Assembly: GCF_902859875.1 (NCBI RefSeq)
Contig: NZ_CADIKF010000017.1
Span: 58,651-122,650 of the forward strand
Reading direction: 5' to 3'
From: Paraburkholderia solisilvae
GTDB lineage: Bacteria > Pseudomonadota > Gammaproteobacteria > Burkholderiales > Burkholderiaceae
DNA: 64,000 bases
A model generated the notes under the pieces. The model was given only the letters and a program-made list of their open reading frames with translations, made no database searches and was not told where the DNA came from. Below, piece after piece: positions 63,306 through 64,000 of the stretch (position 1 is the stretch's first letter; the number at the start of each line of letters is the position of its first letter). The translations under genes and the position numbers were made by a program.

Positions 63306-64000
63306 GCGTGAAATGTACTCCGTGCTCCGCTTTGACCACCACCACAGTCGCATCGTCGCGGCCGCGCGCGAAATCGCGATACAGCACCGCGGCGATCACC
63401 ACCGCGGGCTGCAGATGCAGGCCGGGATACGCGGACAGATCCCAGCGCGTGCCGATGCCGTCTGAATGCAGGATCAGCAATGCATCGCGCGTCCAGGGCA
63501 CTTCGAATTCCTGTGCATCGCGCATCGTGTGACCGACGATACCGTTGCGCGAACTGAGCTGCCAGCTTCGACGCTCGCTTGACGCGGGCGCGGCGGCGAG
63601 CGGCATCCCGGCCTGCGCCGATACGAGCACCGGGTGGCTCGTGCCCGACACCGCGGCCGAGATATTGCCGGTGCCCGAAAACGACAGCTGCGAGCGCGCC
63701 AGATCGATACGCACGATCGCCACCGCGGCGCCGCGCGTCGAGCGCAACGCATCGTGTGCGTACTGCATCAGCTGTGCGGGCAAGCGGCCCGCGCGGCGAT
63801 GCACCGCGTGGATCGCGCCGGCCGCGGCGACATGCGCATCGGGTCCGTGCCCGAGACCGTCGGCGACCGTCACCGTCAAGCCCTGCTGATCGACTTCGAC
63901 ACCCCACGCGTCGCCGCACACCAGTTCGCCCGGATACGGCACGCTGACACCGCCGATATCGGTGCCGGACGCGGGCGGCGACGCGTGGCGCGCATCGGCC
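63274..64000 (-). CDS. RsbX/SpoIIE-like PP2C phosphatase (partial at right edge)
   Basis: The frame is open through the right edge of the window; about 241 residues are visible and the start lies outside, although a GTG at 63942 would give 222 residues. PP2C signatures: GELVCGDAWGVEVDQQGLTV, VTVADGLGHGPDAHVAAAGA, GAAVAIVRIDLARSQLSFSG and the metal-binding LLILHSDGIGTRWDLSAYPG. RsbX-type phosphatases reset stressosome proteins by dephosphorylating RsbR/RsbS. Overlap with the RsbT-kinase fusion implies one operon; the partner STAS proteins would lie beyond the right edge. Confidence 0.88.
   Translation of the reverse strand, partial: ADARHASPPASGTDIGGVSVPYPGELVCGDAWGVEVDQQGLTVTVADGLGHGPDAHVAAAGAIHAVHRRAGRLPAQLMQYAHDALRSTRGAAVAIVRIDLARSQLSFSGTGNISAAVSGTSHPVLVSAQAGMPLAAAPASSERRSWQLSSRNGIVGHTMRDAQEFEVPWTRDALLILHSDGIGTRWDLSAYPGLHLQPAVVIAAVLYRDFARGRDDATVVVVKAEHGVHFTHGNPDTANPA

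Noticed and set aside
1..64000. tRNA, rRNA, insertion sequences or prophage genes
   Set aside because: None could be recognised by eye on either strand; no transposase, integrase or tRNA cloverleaf was found.

Overview
The window looks like chromosomal DNA of a GC-rich betaproteobacterium of the family Burkholderiaceae (Paraburkholderia, Trinickia, Robbsia or a relative). This rests on strong GC3 bias, a bioADFB operon, an aceK with a LiuR-like regulator, a KirBac channel, a fused indolepyruvate ferredoxin oxidoreductase, and a Burkholderia-type porin. No rRNA, tRNA, CRISPR array, insertion sequence or integrase was seen. All family calls come from reading the translations; no database was searched.

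Layout. 1-6.2 kb is the edge of a type III secretion locus: sctD (cut by the window) and sctC on the minus strand, a small ribbon-helix-helix protein, a glycine-rich cysteine-free harpin-like protein with 38-residue repeats, and a 573-residue protein with a C-terminal hydrophobic hairpin that may be a translocator or effector. 6.5-9.7 kb holds an MHS-family transporter and a membrane protein of unknown function. 9.9-16.6 kb looks like the remains of a leucine/isovalerate (liu) neighbourhood: an MBL hydrolase, a LiuR-like MerR regulator, aceK, a beta-carbonic anhydrase, a thiolase, an internally deleted SDR remnant and a YchJ protein. The acyl-CoA dehydrogenase and carboxylase genes are not present here. 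17.2-18.5 kb is a secreted alpha/beta hydrolase. 19.0-23.5 kb is the biotin operon bioA-bioF-bioD-bioB, ending in a good terminator.

23.8-38 kb is housekeeping and accessory metabolism. It holds an RBBP9-like hydrolase and a GhrA-like reductase. A tightly overlapping run follows: HMG-CoA lyase, YbaK, DUF1289, MaoC and MBL. Next come an EamA exporter divergent from an Lrp regulator, a haloacetate-dehalogenase-like hydrolase, a nitronate monooxygenase, a LysR regulator, a porin and a bile-acid-symporter-like transporter. 38.2-54 kb holds two EAL proteins, a LacI-isomerase-sugar kinase operon, small hypothetical proteins, KirBac, the fused indolepyruvate oxidoreductase, cutC and an NCS2 uracil/xanthine permease.

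54.4-64 kb is a minus-strand signalling block. It contains an RsbX-like PP2C phosphatase (cut by the right edge), an RsbT-like ATPase fused to a histidine kinase, a REC-HisKA-HATPase-REC hybrid kinase and a 1661-residue multi-domain hybrid kinase. It ends with a DUF2239 protein whose predicted promoter is flanked and overlapped by two TACCCGGGTA palindromes, one of which contains the stop codon of the giant kinase.

Another theme is replication-slippage DNA. There are tandem repeats with periods 9, 12, 16/17, 31 and 106-108 bp, some between genes and some in frame inside genes (porin leader, isomerase tail, oxidoreductase linker, kinase linker).
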